Shown: piece after piece, positions 20,744 through 31,226 of the stretch
Layout: each line of letters begins with the position of its first letter
Numbering within the stretch: the first letter of the stretch is position 1
Assembly (NCBI RefSeq): GCF_000236905.1
Contig: NC_016525.1
Span: 1-64,000 of the forward strand
Reading direction: 5' to 3'
Source: Tetrapisispora phaffii CBS 4417
Taxonomy: Eukaryota > Ascomycota > Saccharomycetes > Saccharomycetales > Saccharomycetaceae
Length of the DNA: 64,000 nt
The notes under the pieces: model-generated
What the model saw: only the letters and a program-made list of their open reading frames with translations
Databases searched by the model: none
What the model was told of the DNA's origin: nothing
Translations under genes and position numbers: made by a program

Positions 20744-21182
20744 CCAATATATACTTATTGAAAGCGGGGTAATCATTTCGTGCAGTTAAACTGTGGCTTC
20801 ATTTTTGCACATAATCTTATTCCGCAATTTAGGAAAAGGCGAATAATCAGATTACTAATATAAATAAGTAGTTCGATGGGGTTCCTTAAAAATACATATA
20901 AATAGAAAGATTAAATGATTCATTGGCATTTAAAGATAAAAGAACTTTAAAACTACAGATTCTGTACCATATAAATCATTTCAACATCTGAATTGACTAG
21001 AAAAATAGCACAATAATAATAGTCATTCATCCGACTATAATCGCTTCAAAATTTGTGATCACAATCACATAACATATGCACTATTCAACTAGCTGCTTAT
21101 TATAGAAATTGTGTCATCACAACGCTTTTAAGATTACAGAAGCACATATTCCCACATAGATATACATATTAAGTGACCTGCA
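20744..21182. other. MUP3 promoter region
   Basis: It holds a perfect Met31/Met32 core (20788-20796) about 390 bp before the MUP3 ATG, and TCACATA/TGATCACAATCACA sequences (about 21055-21075) that are only partial Cbf1-type sites. Otherwise AT-rich. Confidence 0.6.
20788..20796 (+). promoter_or_regulatory. Met31/Met32 binding core
   Basis: AAACTGTGG is the exact core recognised by the zinc-finger proteins Met31 and Met32, which recruit Met4 to sulfur-amino-acid genes. It lies upstream of a methionine permease, so gene function and site agree. Confidence 0.7.
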
Positions 21183-22853
21183 ATGGAGGATACAAGATTA
21201 CTATTCAGTAGTCAGGCTATCGCTGATGAAGATGACTATGATATAAATTTGTCAAAAGTTGAAATACCTGTCAAGTACGGATCATTCAGTTCCTTAGAAT
21301 CAGGTACCTTGCTCGACATCGAACCAAATTTAAATAATTATGATGACTATGATAACAATAATGAGAACGAGCAAATAAAGGAATTGTCAACAGAAGTTCC
21401 TCAAGGTAGACATCTGGGTGTTTTTTCAACAATGGTTTTATTTATCTGCAGAATGGTCGGATCTGGCATATTCGCTACACCTTCGAGTATTTTAGTCAAC
21501 TGTGGCGGAAATGCAACTCTCTTTTTAGGTGTTTGGATAATAGCTGCACTAGTTGCACTATCAGGACTTTACCTATTTTTAGAATTTGGTTCATGGCTAC
21601 CGAGATCTGGCGGTAAAAAAAACTTTTTAGAACAAGCATATAATAAACCAAAGCTAATGATGAGCGTTTCCTTTGGTTTATTCAGTGTTTTGACTGGGTT
21701 GGCGATGTCCAATTCTATAATTTTTGGGAAATACGTATCTTCCATATTAGACATTCAAAATTTACTCTATTCAAGGTATATTAGTATATCTCTGATAGTC
21801 ACCGTGATAATAATCCATGGATTTTCAGTAAAAACTGGTGTTAGAATTCAAAACTTTCTCGGTGGTTTGAAATTTATTTTAATTTTCCTAATTTGTGCAA
21901 CTGGTTTCTATAGCATGTTTTTTTATGATAATTCGAATGAAAATAACCTTATTTTGTGGAAAGACTTTCAATATGATTCAGAATTATCATTGTCGTCATT
22001 AGCATCAGCTTTTATAAATGCATTTTTTTGCTTTTCTGGATGGGATAGTGTTCATGCAGTTTCATCAGAAATAAAAAATCCCAATAGAACCTTAAAATTG
22101 GCTGGACCGATGTCGTTATTTATTTGTTTTATTTGTTACTTAATGATGAATTTAGCATACTTAAAAGTGTTAACCTATGAAGAAATTAAAGAGGCAGGCC
22201 CTCTTGTAGGTTCGGTTTTGTTCATAAAATTATTTGGTGATACTATTGGAGGTAAATTGATGTCCCTTTCTATCATTTTATCTTCAATATCAAATGTATT
22301 TATTGTATTATATGGCATTTCAAGAATGAATCAAGAAATTTTTAGAGAGGGATATCTTCCATTCAGTAAATATTTAGTTAAAAATTGGCCTACTGGTGCT
22401 CCATTTCCTTCTTTGTTAATTGGTGGTTTACTAAGCATCTCATGGTTAGTTTTTCTACCGCCTGCTGGGAAATCTTTTGACTACTTAGTTAATATGGAGG
22501 GTTACGGTAATCAGTTTTTCTTATTACTAATATCTATTGGTATCTTCATTTTTAGAAGGGAACAGCAATATGCCACTGCTTCAATTCGTTGTCCGAATAT
22601 GTGTGTCTGGACTATTATTTTAGTATCTATGTACTTGTTAATTGCTCCATTCATAGGTAATCAGGATATCAATTCAGTAGGGCATTTCCCTCCCTATCAA
22701 GTAACAGCATTGCTTTTGGTTTATACCGGGTTCCTTTACTGGTTCATTACTTTTTATTTAACTCCTAAGATATTCTGCTATAAATTAATACGAAAAGTTG
22801 TAATACAAAAAGATGGTTTATCCACAACAGAATGGATACATAATTACAATTGA
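21183..22853 (+). CDS. MUP3: Methionine permease of the Mup1/Mup3 (LAT-like) family
   Basis: A 556-residue amino-acid permease with an acidic cytosolic N-tail (about 75 residues) and about 12 membrane segments. The family marker GRHLGVFSTMVLFICRMVGSGIFATPS (about residues 76-102) contains the GSGIF substrate-binding loop of TM1. FCFSGWDSVHAVSSEIKNP (about 281) and REGYLPFSKY are also typical. Length and sequence resemble S. cerevisiae Mup3 (546), a low-affinity methionine permease of the plasma membrane, more than Mup1. In S. cerevisiae MUP3 (YHL036W) sits next to VMR1 (YHL035C), and here it converges with the VMR1/YBT1-type gene. A Met31/32 site upstream suggests control by methionine supply. 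Confidence 0.92.
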   Translation: MEDTRLLFSSQAIADEDDYDINLSKVEIPVKYGSFSSLESGTLLDIEPNLNNYDDYDNNNENEQIKELSTEVPQGRHLGVFSTMVLFICRMVGSGIFATPSSILVNCGGNATLFLGVWIIAALVALSGLYLFLEFGSWLPRSGGKKNFLEQAYNKPKLMMSVSFGLFSVLTGLAMSNSIIFGKYVSSILDIQNLLYSRYISISLIVTVIIIHGFSVKTGVRIQNFLGGLKFILIFLICATGFYSMFFYDNSNENNLILWKDFQYDSELSLSSLASAFINAFFCFSGWDSVHAVSSEIKNPNRTLKLAGPMSLFICFICYLMMNLAYLKVLTYEEIKEAGPLVGSVLFIKLFGDTIGGKLMSLSIILSSISNVFIVLYGISRMNQEIFREGYLPFSKYLVKNWPTGAPFPSLLIGGLLSISWLVFLPPAGKSFDYLVNMEGYGNQFFLLLISIGIFIFRREQQYATASIRCPNMCVWTIILVSMYLLIAPFIGNQDINSVGHFPPYQVTALLLVYTGFLYWFITFYLTPKIFCYKLIRKVVIQKDGLSTTEWIHNYN

Positions 22854-22928
22854 TATAATGATTTTTTATGATTAATTAAAATACTAGTACATAATACATA
22901 ACACATAATACATCTGAATAAATTAACT

Positions 22929-22957
22929 ATTATTATTATTATTATTATCATTATTAT
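22929..22957 (+). repeat. ATT trinucleotide microsatellite
   Basis: About nine TTA/ATT units with one interruption (TCA), in the space between the convergent ends of MUP3 and the ABC transporter. It is likely length-variable between strains. Confidence 0.85.
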
Positions 22958-23049
22958 GTTATGAAAATATCCTTTTTAGATTTATTTCACGTTAAAGTTA
23001 ATAACAATACTAATTTTTTTCTTTATAAATTTATAAACTCCTTGTATCT

Positions 23050-26000
23050 TTACTTAGAGTTCAGCTTATTAACAAAAGCTTCCTTTGATAAATCAATTAA
23101 TGTATCTAGTTCTCCACTTTGCTCACACATACTGTAAAATATGCTATTTTTATTTAACAAAAGTGAATAAGGATGGTCGTACTCTTTAACTTCACCAGCA
23201 TCCATAACTAAAATCTTATCATAATCAATAACTGATCTTAATCTATGAGCAATTGTTAATATAGTACTGTCTTTGAATTCATTTCTAATAGTTCCCTGAA
23301 TTTTTGCATCTGAGGCATAGTCAATAGAGGCAGTTGCTTCATCTAATAACATAATATTTGGAGCACGTAGTAAAGAACGAGCTAGACACATCAATTGACG
23401 TTGCCCTTGTGATAAATTAGAACCCCCTTCGCTAATCTCACTCTGTAAATTTAAAAACTTATTAACATTCTCTGATGAAACAGAAGTTACGTCAGAATTC
23501 AAATTTCCGTCTACGATTAGATTCACCCTTCTTAGGGCTTTAAAGATTTGATCATCATTATATTCATTGTATGGGTCTAAATTCGATTTAATAGTACCAG
23601 TGAACAGAGTTGGGTCTTGAGGAATAATTGTGATAGATTTACGTAACTTCTTTAAATCTATTGTTGTGATATCGATATTATCAATTTTGATATAGCCAGT
23701 TTCTGGGTCTAAAAATCTAAACAAGGCAGTTATAATGGTTGATTTACCAGCACCGGTTCTACCAACCACACCAACTTTCATTTTTGGTTCAACAGTAAAG
23801 GAAACATTTTTAATAACCTTCGGTAGAGAAGGAGCATATCTTAATGATAAATCATTGACTTCAATCTTACCTTCTGAAGGCCATGACTTGTCAACATTTA
23901 CGATACCCGCAGAATAAGGCTCTTGTTCGATATCCATATATTCCTTCACTCTTTCAACAGAATTCATGTTAATTTCCACATTTGAATATGATCTTACAAG
24001 CCATAGAGCAGATTCGGTAAAAGTGATAGCATAGGTTAGGGAAATACCAGCCAATCCAGAATCAATTTTATTAATATTCATTAAAACTAAAACACCTGCA
24101 CCAAATATGACTAGAGAACCGATTATATCTATTCTGAAGCACAGCCAACGATTTGCAACCCACAAATAAAAGAATGGTTTATTATTTTCATCGATTTTTG
24201 TTAAATTTTCTTTCATGAATCTTATTTCATCACCATAAGCACGGATTGTTGTAACGCCTACCAGCGTTTCTGAAAAGTGTTGATAAATAGGAGATTTGGT
24301 TGTGGATTCAAACCTTTTTAATTCACGAGAACCACTTAAGTAATAGACGCCGACAAAATAGTACAATAGTATAACCAACAATGCAACTACGATAAACCCA
24401 TTTGTGATGTAAGTTATCAATAGAACTGTAGCAATTAATTGAACTGAATTGTAAACAACACTTTCAACATAGGGTGTAAGTTCTTGATCAATCGCTTCAA
24501 TATCTTTTGAAAATCTGTTCATAATTCTACCTATTGGTGTGCTATCAAAAAATCTCAATTTTGAATGCAACACTTTTGATAATAATAATTTGAATATTTT
24601 CCTAGAGGCATTGATACCAACATAAAAACTTAACATAGTTTTAATAGAACCAAGGATTGAATGCGCTAAACCAATTGCAAAATAAATTATCAAGTAATAT
24701 TTGGTTGTGTGGTTATTAACCTTTTGGGTAACATATTCAGATGCTGATTTTGAATCACAGGAGTTCAATAAAATATTGAATGGGTTGATGATTTTAACAC
24801 TGCTTGCCATTAAAGAAGATTTAGAAAAGATAGTTGAGACTACATCGGAACTTTGAATAGTAACCCAATATCGAACCCACCAGGACTGTGTAACGTAGAT
24901 GAATTGAGCTAGCAAAAATATTGATAACAGAAAAACTAACATTGGAACACCGCCAAAAATATCCAAAAACCATCTATAAACAGCGAAATCAACATGACCC
25001 TCAGCTTTGGCCTCGTCTTTAATTAGCTTACCAGTTTTTGCTCTTTCTGACTCAGATAACAATTTATCAGTTAATATTTTTGATGATCTTGTCATTGCTG
25101 CTAATTCACTGATGTTCGTTGCGCTTTTGCTTGCAAGATTTGTTGAGGAATTGTGCCTAGAAAGGATACTCGATTTTACCATTTCATCTTCGCCTAAAAC
25201 ACCATTATTTAATAATGTAAGAGGGTCTCCAATATGAGAAATTTTACCATTGTCTATCATGATGACTTGTTCTGCATTCTTTAAAGTTAAAGCCACATTA
25301 TGAGAAACAAGAATACACGTTCTGTTTTCCATTAGCGGGCCTATAATACAATTATCATAAATCCAAGCAGCAGTATGTGAATCAACAGCACTCAAGCAGT
25401 CATCTAAAAGTATATGTTTTGAAGAGGAATACAATGCTCTTGCTAGTGAAATTCTTTGTTTTTGACCACCGGAAAGGGTTATACCTCTTTCGCCAATTTC
25501 AGTCAAATCACCTGCAGCCAATATTTCAAAATCACGTTTTAATGCACAAGCACTAATAACTGCAAGGTATCTTTCTTCATTATATTCTGCATTAAACAAT
25601 ATATTATTTTTAACAGTATCATTTAGTAACCATGCTGCTTGTGAACAATATGCCATAGAATTTGATAATCCATCAGAATCAAAAGTCATCTCACATCTTG
25701 GATCTAAAGAAGGAACAGTAATTTTACCCTCTAACAAATGCATTTCACCTAACAATGCCATTAATAGGGAAGTCTTACCAGAACCGGTTGGACCAATAAC
25801 GACATTTAATTTACCAACTTTAAAATCAATATTCAAGTTTCTTAGTTTGAAATCTTGTTTTTGTTTATTCCAACTGACGGTAACATTTTCTAATGATATT
25901 TTGTTACCAAGAGATAATTGTTCGTACTTTTTCGTATCATCTTCATCCAAGAATTTTTGAATTCTATCTAATGAAACCTTGGATTGGATAACAAAGCTCG

Positions 26001-27990
26001 CCATGTCAGATATTTGATCAAGTGGACCTCTCAATAAAGAGAATAATGAAAGAGCAGTGAATGCCACTGGGGTTGTTAATTGCTCACCTTGAATAAAAAT
26101 GTAGTAAGCAAAAGAACCAGCCGTAACAATTGTTGGCGTTAAATACCAAACAAATCCACCTAATGCCCAAACTGCAGATCTAATTAATAGGATTTTCAAT
26201 TCTTTTTCTCTGATAGTTAATATTTCCTCTTCAAAATTGCCTTCCCAAGAAAAGAATTTGATAATACGAATAGCTTGAAGGACTTCATTTAATTTTTGGA
26301 TACGTTGATCTGTAACTGCTAAAGTTTTCTTTTGATATTCACCAAGTAAAGTTGCCAACTTGAAACTAACTGGTATCATGCACAACAATAAAATTGTACC
26401 GACTATAGCAGCAACGCCTAAAAGTTTATATAATAAAACTAGGGCAATTATAGTCATAATAAATGAACCGGCAAAAAAATGCATGTATGCACCGATATCT
26501 GCAATTTTAAATGTATCTACTGCCATTAGGTTGATAATGGCACCTAAATTTGCTGTTTTTGATTTTTCGTCACCATTTACATTTTTCTTATCATTTTCTT
26601 CCTGTGGGTCAATTTCAAAGTCATCTTTTGACTTTTCAGCGTCGGAACTATTAGAAACTTGTCTTCTTAATGCCTTTGAATAAATTTCAGAAATAATAAT
26701 ACTTCTCATTCTAATACAAATTCTCCTGCCAAAAAATAAAGCTAAACCGTCAGAAACAGCGACAGTTGCTCTTGCTAGAAACATACAGAAGACATAAAAC
26801 CAAGCTAAATTTGCGGGAGCTGAAGAGGAATCTTCGACGTACAGTAAAATTCTCTGTAGTAATATAGTTGGAACAAAACTCACAAATGCACTAATGGTAG
26901 CCCAAAATGTTTGGAACAAGACAAAATTTATAAAAAATTTCATTAGAATATATGAGAATTTTCTGTCAGTGTGTTCGAAAGTTTTGGCATAGGTTTTGAA
27001 TAGCTTAATGGAAAAAATGGAATAATCCTCCAAAATCAAACCCATGATATCTTTAGCCTCGATGGGTGTTAAGTATGCATGTAATAAGAATTTATCCAAC
27101 CAGCCCCAAGTAATGAACTTTGCTAATGATGCAGTTGATTCAGGTGACGCAGTGATCCATGAGTGAGTTTTATAATCGATTGGTAATGAGTTTCTAATTG
27201 GCGCGAAGAACAGCATCAAAGTTAAAAGAGCAGTAATAGAGAATGTCAGTACATAGTAATGACTGATTGTGTTGTCTTCGATGTGTCCTAGCAGCACTGA
27301 TCGGAATATCAATGAATTGAACAATGTAAGGATAAAATAGGAAATGAATGAGATAGTCCATAAATTACCCATATAGTAAATAATATATGGTTTATTTTGT
27401 TCTAAGTTTGTTAAACGAAGACATACATTAACTAATAGAAGAGTCCATAACATTGAAAGGATCATTGATGCCGTGAAAGTTAATTCTGTTGAAATTTCAT
27501 TGTAGTAACTGTATTTCAAGGATGTAAACTGAATAAGCGTTTGTGATAGAACTAAGATGAACTCTATAATTACTCTTAGTTTCTCCATGTAGTTACGTTT
27601 GACTAATTCCAATTGAGTTCCTGAGTCACCATTCAATTTTAATAAATCCAAATTTTGTATGGTGAAATGTCTTTCTTCTATGCTTCCTTTTGAGTTCTTA
27701 TCAACTGAGCCATGGTTTGAAGAATCTGCGGTGGAATTGTTTAGCAAAGGTTCGCTCTCTTCAGAAGCAGAACCGAAACACAATTGGGAGAACACATCAG
27801 TTTGCTTAACTCTTAGTATATTGTATTTGTAGTACGCAAATGAGATATGGACAGAGAAGTAGCATACCGATGAGAGCAGGAGAAGCGATGGGAGATAAAG
27901 GTTGATGTACCTAGACCTGCTGCACATGGACAAGTCGTCGTAATCCCAAAACGGACAGTTTTGAGTCTGGTTAGATGCCAATTGCAACAT
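23050..27990 (-). CDS. YBT1: Vacuolar ABCC-type ABC transporter (Ybt1/Vmr1)
   Basis: A 1646-residue full ABCC transporter: N-terminal TMD0 (five membrane segments), then two TMD-NBD halves. NBD1 has Walker A GPTGSGKTS (about residue 731), signature LSGGQKQRISLARAL (about 837) and Walker B LLDDCLSAVD, where the catalytic Glu is Asp, the normal degenerate first site of ABCC proteins. NBD2 has GRTGAGKST (about 1410), LSQGQRQLMCLARSL (about 1525) and LLDEATASID. An acidic linker interrupts TMD1 (about residue 450). Ybt1 (1661 aa) transports bile acids and phosphatidylcholine catabolites into the vacuole; Vmr1 (1592 aa) is its WGD duplicate. Length favours Ybt1, but both derive from this ancestral locus. 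Three CACGTG boxes lie 300-350 bp upstream. Confidence 0.88.
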   Translation of the reverse strand: MLQLASNQTQNCPFWDYDDLSMCSRSRYINLYLPSLLLLSSVCYFSVHISFAYYKYNILRVKQTDVFSQLCFGSASEESEPLLNNSTADSSNHGSVDKNSKGSIEERHFTIQNLDLLKLNGDSGTQLELVKRNYMEKLRVIIEFILVLSQTLIQFTSLKYSYYNEISTELTFTASMILSMLWTLLLVNVCLRLTNLEQNKPYIIYYMGNLWTISFISYFILTLFNSLIFRSVLLGHIEDNTISHYYVLTFSITALLTLMLFFAPIRNSLPIDYKTHSWITASPESTASLAKFITWGWLDKFLLHAYLTPIEAKDIMGLILEDYSIFSIKLFKTYAKTFEHTDRKFSYILMKFFINFVLFQTFWATISAFVSFVPTILLQRILLYVEDSSSAPANLAWFYVFCMFLARATVAVSDGLALFFGRRICIRMRSIIISEIYSKALRRQVSNSSDAEKSKDDFEIDPQEENDKKNVNGDEKSKTANLGAIINLMAVDTFKIADIGAYMHFFAGSFIMTIIALVLLYKLLGVAAIVGTILLLCMIPVSFKLATLLGEYQKKTLAVTDQRIQKLNEVLQAIRIIKFFSWEGNFEEEILTIREKELKILLIRSAVWALGGFVWYLTPTIVTAGSFAYYIFIQGEQLTTPVAFTALSLFSLLRGPLDQISDMASFVIQSKVSLDRIQKFLDEDDTKKYEQLSLGNKISLENVTVSWNKQKQDFKLRNLNIDFKVGKLNVVIGPTGSGKTSLLMALLGEMHLLEGKITVPSLDPRCEMTFDSDGLSNSMAYCSQAAWLLNDTVKNNILFNAEYNEERYLAVISACALKRDFEILAAGDLTEIGERGITLSGGQKQRISLARALYSSSKHILLDDCLSAVDSHTAAWIYDNCIIGPLMENRTCILVSHNVALTLKNAEQVIMIDNGKISHIGDPLTLLNNGVLGEDEMVKSSILSRHNSSTNLASKSATNISELAAMTRSSKILTDKLLSESERAKTGKLIKDEAKAEGHVDFAVYRWFLDIFGGVPMLVFLLSIFLLAQFIYVTQSWWVRYWVTIQSSDVVSTIFSKSSLMASSVKIINPFNILLNSCDSKSASEYVTQKVNNHTTKYYLIIYFAIGLAHSILGSIKTMLSFYVGINASRKIFKLLLSKVLHSKLRFFDSTPIGRIMNRFSKDIEAIDQELTPYVESVVYNSVQLIATVLLITYITNGFIVVALLVILLYYFVGVYYLSGSRELKRFESTTKSPIYQHFSETLVGVTTIRAYGDEIRFMKENLTKIDENNKPFFYLWVANRWLCFRIDIIGSLVIFGAGVLVLMNINKIDSGLAGISLTYAITFTESALWLVRSYSNVEINMNSVERVKEYMDIEQEPYSAGIVNVDKSWPSEGKIEVNDLSLRYAPSLPKVIKNVSFTVEPKMKVGVVGRTGAGKSTIITALFRFLDPETGYIKIDNIDITTIDLKKLRKSITIIPQDPTLFTGTIKSNLDPYNEYNDDQIFKALRRVNLIVDGNLNSDVTSVSSENVNKFLNLQSEISEGGSNLSQGQRQLMCLARSLLRAPNIMLLDEATASIDYASDAKIQGTIRNEFKDSTILTIAHRLRSVIDYDKILVMDAGEVKEYDHPYSLLLNKNSIFYSMCEQSGELDTLIDLSKEAFVNKLNSK

Positions 27991-28265
27991 GGGTATTCCT
28001 GGAAATAAAATTACGCAGTGGTGTGATGTGCCCTTTGAAGTGTGAGGTGCTAAAAGAGAGAAGGGACAATGAGATGAGAGTACAGGCAGCCGCGTTTATA
28101 TACCATTGAAAGTCGCAAGAATGGCACTGGGAGATGACTCTTCCTTATCACTTTCACATTCTGGAAAGATGCTGCTACTTTGAGATGAGCTAGATTGATA
28201 GCTGCTAAAGATTTTTTGAATACCAGACGCCTGGTTCGGCGTGGTGTGTGGGTGCAGTGAGTATC

Positions 28266-28272
28266 CGGGTAA
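28266..28272 (-). promoter_or_regulatory. Reb1-type site
   Basis: CGGGTAA, the reverse complement of TTACCCG, about 275 bp upstream of the ABC transporter start. Confidence 0.5.
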
Positions 28273-28293
28273 CCGCTAAGCCAGTGCGACATG

Positions 28294-28341
28294 CACGTGA
28301 TTGTGGCGTGACACTCACGTGATGCGCAAAGCTGTCACGTG
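28294..28341. promoter_or_regulatory. Cluster of three CACGTG E-boxes (Cbf1-type)
   Basis: CACGTG at 28294-28299, 28316-28321 and 28336-28341, the last two preceded by T (TCACGTG, the preferred Cbf1 half-context) and all spaced about 20 bp. Candidate binders are Cbf1, Tye7 or Pho4. The closest gene start is the ABC transporter at 27990. Confidence 0.6.
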
Positions 28342-28368
28342 GCATTGCCGTCGCAACGGCAATGCCAC
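28339..28368. repeat. Perfect inverted repeat, 13-bp arms and 4-base loop
   Basis: GTGGCATTGCCGT, loop CGCA, then the exact reverse complement. It overlaps the third CACGTG box. It is GC-rich and would extrude or fold stably; function unknown. Confidence 0.7.
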
Positions 28369-28767
28369 ACTCTACTGCCACTGCCACTGCCACTCCACTC
28401 CCAATCCACTCCACACTCCATAAACCAATCACAGCGCCAGATGAGTTCACCCGCAACATTTCGATGCTAATTTAAACATTTTCCATGTCCCGTTAAGGCC
28501 CGACTGGTCAGTGCATGGTGTCCTAAATAGGCAATGGGCATCTCAGGTGTCCCGCGGCAGTGTCTCGAGACCGCTCGGCAATAATTGTCGCTACGGCCGT
28601 TTCTGGAGATGGCCCTTTTGCCGTCGGGGTTTGCTCTATGGCCGTCTCTCCGAACTCTTCTAAGCCCCCGATCTCACGGCGCAACACCCCTGCCCGATTT
28701 CTCTCGCCGAAAAGAAAAACGTTTTCGTGAAAAACACAAAAACGCAGAAATCACAAAAACAAATAAG

Positions 28768-28785
28768 TTTCGAAATTCGAAAAAT
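28768..28785 (+). promoter_or_regulatory. TTCGAA-double element, copy 2 (upstream of FPS1)
   Basis: TTTCGAAATTCGAAAAAT, identical over 18 bp to 608-625, about 390 bp upstream of the FPS1 ATG. Confidence 0.45.
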
Positions 28786-29176
28786 ATCCACAGGGCACAA
28801 ATCGCCAGCATCGCTCACAAACAGTTCATCGAGTCTTGGACATGCTCCATAGAAACAAGACGTTACTGGAACTTGCATCGTCCAATTTGTTTCTGCCAGA
28901 GGGGGGTTGGGTCATGTAATGCAATGACAATAGTTACGTGATTGAGGAACGTTCCCAATGGCCAACAGGAAGCGTTCTGTGACTGCCCAATCCTTGACAG
29001 CTCAGTTGCGAGAAATTTTTTTAATTTTCTATATATATATATAAACCCTTGTAAATGGAGTCTCTTCTCGACAAATGCTTTCTCTGTAACGGTTGTTCGA
29101 TGTCGGCAAGACTCGAAGGACTCACAAATTAAAAATAGCATAATACAATAAATAGTCTAGTACCACTGCTGAAAAT

Positions 29177-30985
29177 ATGTCCGGTAATGCACAGTCCGTT
29201 AACGACTTCTTAACGGGGGATAATGGACGACAACAAGACGGTGAACAAGATTTCGATTATGAAAGACAAGGGTATGCAGGCAACGATAACCACGAGCAAC
29301 AGCCAACCCCTCAGTATATCCCACAATATTCGATGCAACACGCTTTCCCGATGCATGAGGTTGTGCCAAATACGTTCAGCGTTGGACAAAAAACTGGTGA
29401 TCCAACAGTAGAAATGAATAAGAAGAGGAATTCGGAACAGCAGAATATGCCGCTGGCACCGGAGATGTGTGCGGTGACTGCAAATGTGCTGAATGTAGAC
29501 GATCTGGTAAATCAAGAGAACGTTGCAGGCAAAATGTCCCATAATGATATGCCGGACGCAGCTGGAAATGGCGGTGATGATATCGGGATGCCTCAAAGTG
29601 TTCCAATGATGGTTAAACCTAAGGCAATGTATCAAAATCCACAGACTCCAACTGTGTTGCCTTCCACTTATCATCCTATTAACAAATGGTCCGAAGTGAA
29701 ACATTCTTATTTGAGGGAATTCTTGGCTGAGTTCATGGGCACAATGGTTTTGATCATTTTTGGTGATGCTGTAGGTGTCCAGGTAGGTATAGGTGCAGTA
29801 CAACAACAGAATGCATTTAACTCCGCTATACAAGCTTTGATTTCGGATGGCTCGATGACTGAAAATGAAGGTAAACAATTCAAGACTTTGGAAAATTTGG
29901 TTTCATCCACAGGTGCTGGTACTTTCGATGATATTCCGCTAGCTTGGGCTGCTGCCGTTGTAATGGGTTATTTTGCCGCTGGTGGCAGTGCCATTTCAGG
30001 TGCTCATTTAAATCCTTCTGTGACGGTGGCGAATTGGTTCTTTAGAGGTTTCCCAAAGGAAAAAGTTTTCATTTATATCGCTGGTCAAGTGTTGGGTGGT
30101 TTTATTGGTGCATTGATCGTTTACGCATACTATAAGAAGGTTATCTCCGTAAACATTCCAAACTATTTCGAGGAACAATCAGTTGCAAACTATTTCTGTA
30201 CATTCCCAAAAGAGTATTTATCTAGTTCGAGACAATTCGTCTCAGAATTCATTACCACTGCTATGTTCATTGCTGGTATTTTCTCATTGACAGATCCATA
30301 TACCTGTTTATCATCAGATTTATTCCCTCTTATGTTGTTTATTCTAATTTTTGTTTTAAATGCTGCCATGAGTTTCCAAACTGGTGCTGCTATCAATCTG
30401 GCAAGAGATTTGGGCCCAAGATTAGCATTGTACGCTGTTGGTTTCTCAAGAGAAGTTTTATGGATCAATAATCATCATTATTTCTGGGTGCCAATGGTTG
30501 CTCCATTGATCGGTAGTCTGATGGGTGGTGTAGTTTACGATGTGTGTGTTTACCAAGGTCATGAATCTCCAGTTAATTGGCCATTAAGTGTTTACAAGGA
30601 GATGTTCTTCAGGGCATGGCACAGAAGACCTGGTTGGAAGAAGAGAAGTAGAGGTAGAGCCACTTCTGATTTAAGTGACTTCTCTTATAAGTCAGATGAT
30701 GATTTAGCATCCAACGAAGAAAAGAAACCAGAAAAGAAAGAGAAATTGGGAAGAACAAGAACAGCTTCCAACGGTTCTAGCATTGATGGCGAACCAAAGC
30801 AAAAGTCTGTCCAATTCAAGTCTGTTCAAAGAGGTAGAGGTACAGCAAATGGTGTTCCAACTATTTTAGAAGAAGAAGACTCGATTGAAACAGCTTCATT
30901 AGGTGACTCCCATTCATCCATGCAACTTTCAGATAGCAATTCCTTAAATACCGTTAAAGAAGATTCTCTTGATGAAAAATACTAA
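29177..30985 (+). CDS. FPS1: Aquaglyceroporin, glycerol export channel Fps1
   Basis: 602 residues (S. cerevisiae Fps1: 669), with a long cytosolic N-tail, six membrane segments and a long C-tail. The pore motifs are NPS (279-281) and NLA (407-409) instead of the usual two NPA, the hallmark of Fps1. Just before TM1 the regulatory segment YQNPQTPTVLPSTYHPINKW is preserved; Thr157 in PQTP corresponds to the known Hog1 target T231 of S. cerevisiae. After TM6 the C-terminal regulatory part HESPVNWPLSVYKEM..RRPGWKKR..TSDLSDFSY is kept, and ILEEEDSIETASLG near the end matches too. It exports glycerol after hypo-osmotic shock and closes in high osmolarity. The shorter N-tail accounts for most of the length difference. 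Confidence 0.97.
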   Translation: MSGNAQSVNDFLTGDNGRQQDGEQDFDYERQGYAGNDNHEQQPTPQYIPQYSMQHAFPMHEVVPNTFSVGQKTGDPTVEMNKKRNSEQQNMPLAPEMCAVTANVLNVDDLVNQENVAGKMSHNDMPDAAGNGGDDIGMPQSVPMMVKPKAMYQNPQTPTVLPSTYHPINKWSEVKHSYLREFLAEFMGTMVLIIFGDAVGVQVGIGAVQQQNAFNSAIQALISDGSMTENEGKQFKTLENLVSSTGAGTFDDIPLAWAAAVVMGYFAAGGSAISGAHLNPSVTVANWFFRGFPKEKVFIYIAGQVLGGFIGALIVYAYYKKVISVNIPNYFEEQSVANYFCTFPKEYLSSSRQFVSEFITTAMFIAGIFSLTDPYTCLSSDLFPLMLFILIFVLNAAMSFQTGAAINLARDLGPRLALYAVGFSREVLWINNHHYFWVPMVAPLIGSLMGGVVYDVCVYQGHESPVNWPLSVYKEMFFRAWHRRPGWKKRSRGRATSDLSDFSYKSDDDLASNEEKKPEKKEKLGRTRTASNGSSIDGEPKQKSVQFKSVQRGRGTANGVPTILEEEDSIETASLGDSHSSMQLSDSNSLNTVKEDSLDEKY

Positions 30986-31226
30986 TACCAAGTACATGGG
31001 TGATATTTAACCGCTATTTTTTAACCTTTAAAAGTGACTTTCAACACAAATTAATTTTTAAACATTTACATACAATTCACCTAATAATTGTTAATAACAT
31101 TTTATAACGCAATACACAGATCATTTCTTAAGCTTATGAAAATTTATTGATTTAGATGGCTATTATCTCATTATACACAGCTTATTATTTTATAAAGTAT
31201 TCTTGAAAGATAAGTATTAATTCCTA

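Larger units (their letters stand above)
27991..29176. other. Divergent promoter region YBT1 / FPS1
   Basis: 1.19 kb, locally GC-rich. It has three CACGTG boxes (28294, 28316, 28336), a perfect 13-bp hairpin (28339-28368), a CCACTG-type hexamer repeat (about 28370-28395), a Reb1-type site (28266-28272), the TTCGAA element (28768-28785) and a TA tract (about 29030-29041) upstream of FPS1. Several short GC-driven open frames occur on both strands; none looks like a protein. Confidence 0.6.

Noticed and set aside
28335..28342. GTCACGTG as CDEI of a centromere
   Set aside because: The following sequence is GC-rich and no CDEIII is found; better read as one of three E-boxes.
28050..29151. Several open frames on both strands between YBT1 and FPS1
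   Set aside because: They follow from local GC content; overlapping in multiple frames, with no conserved features; the region is best read as a promoter.
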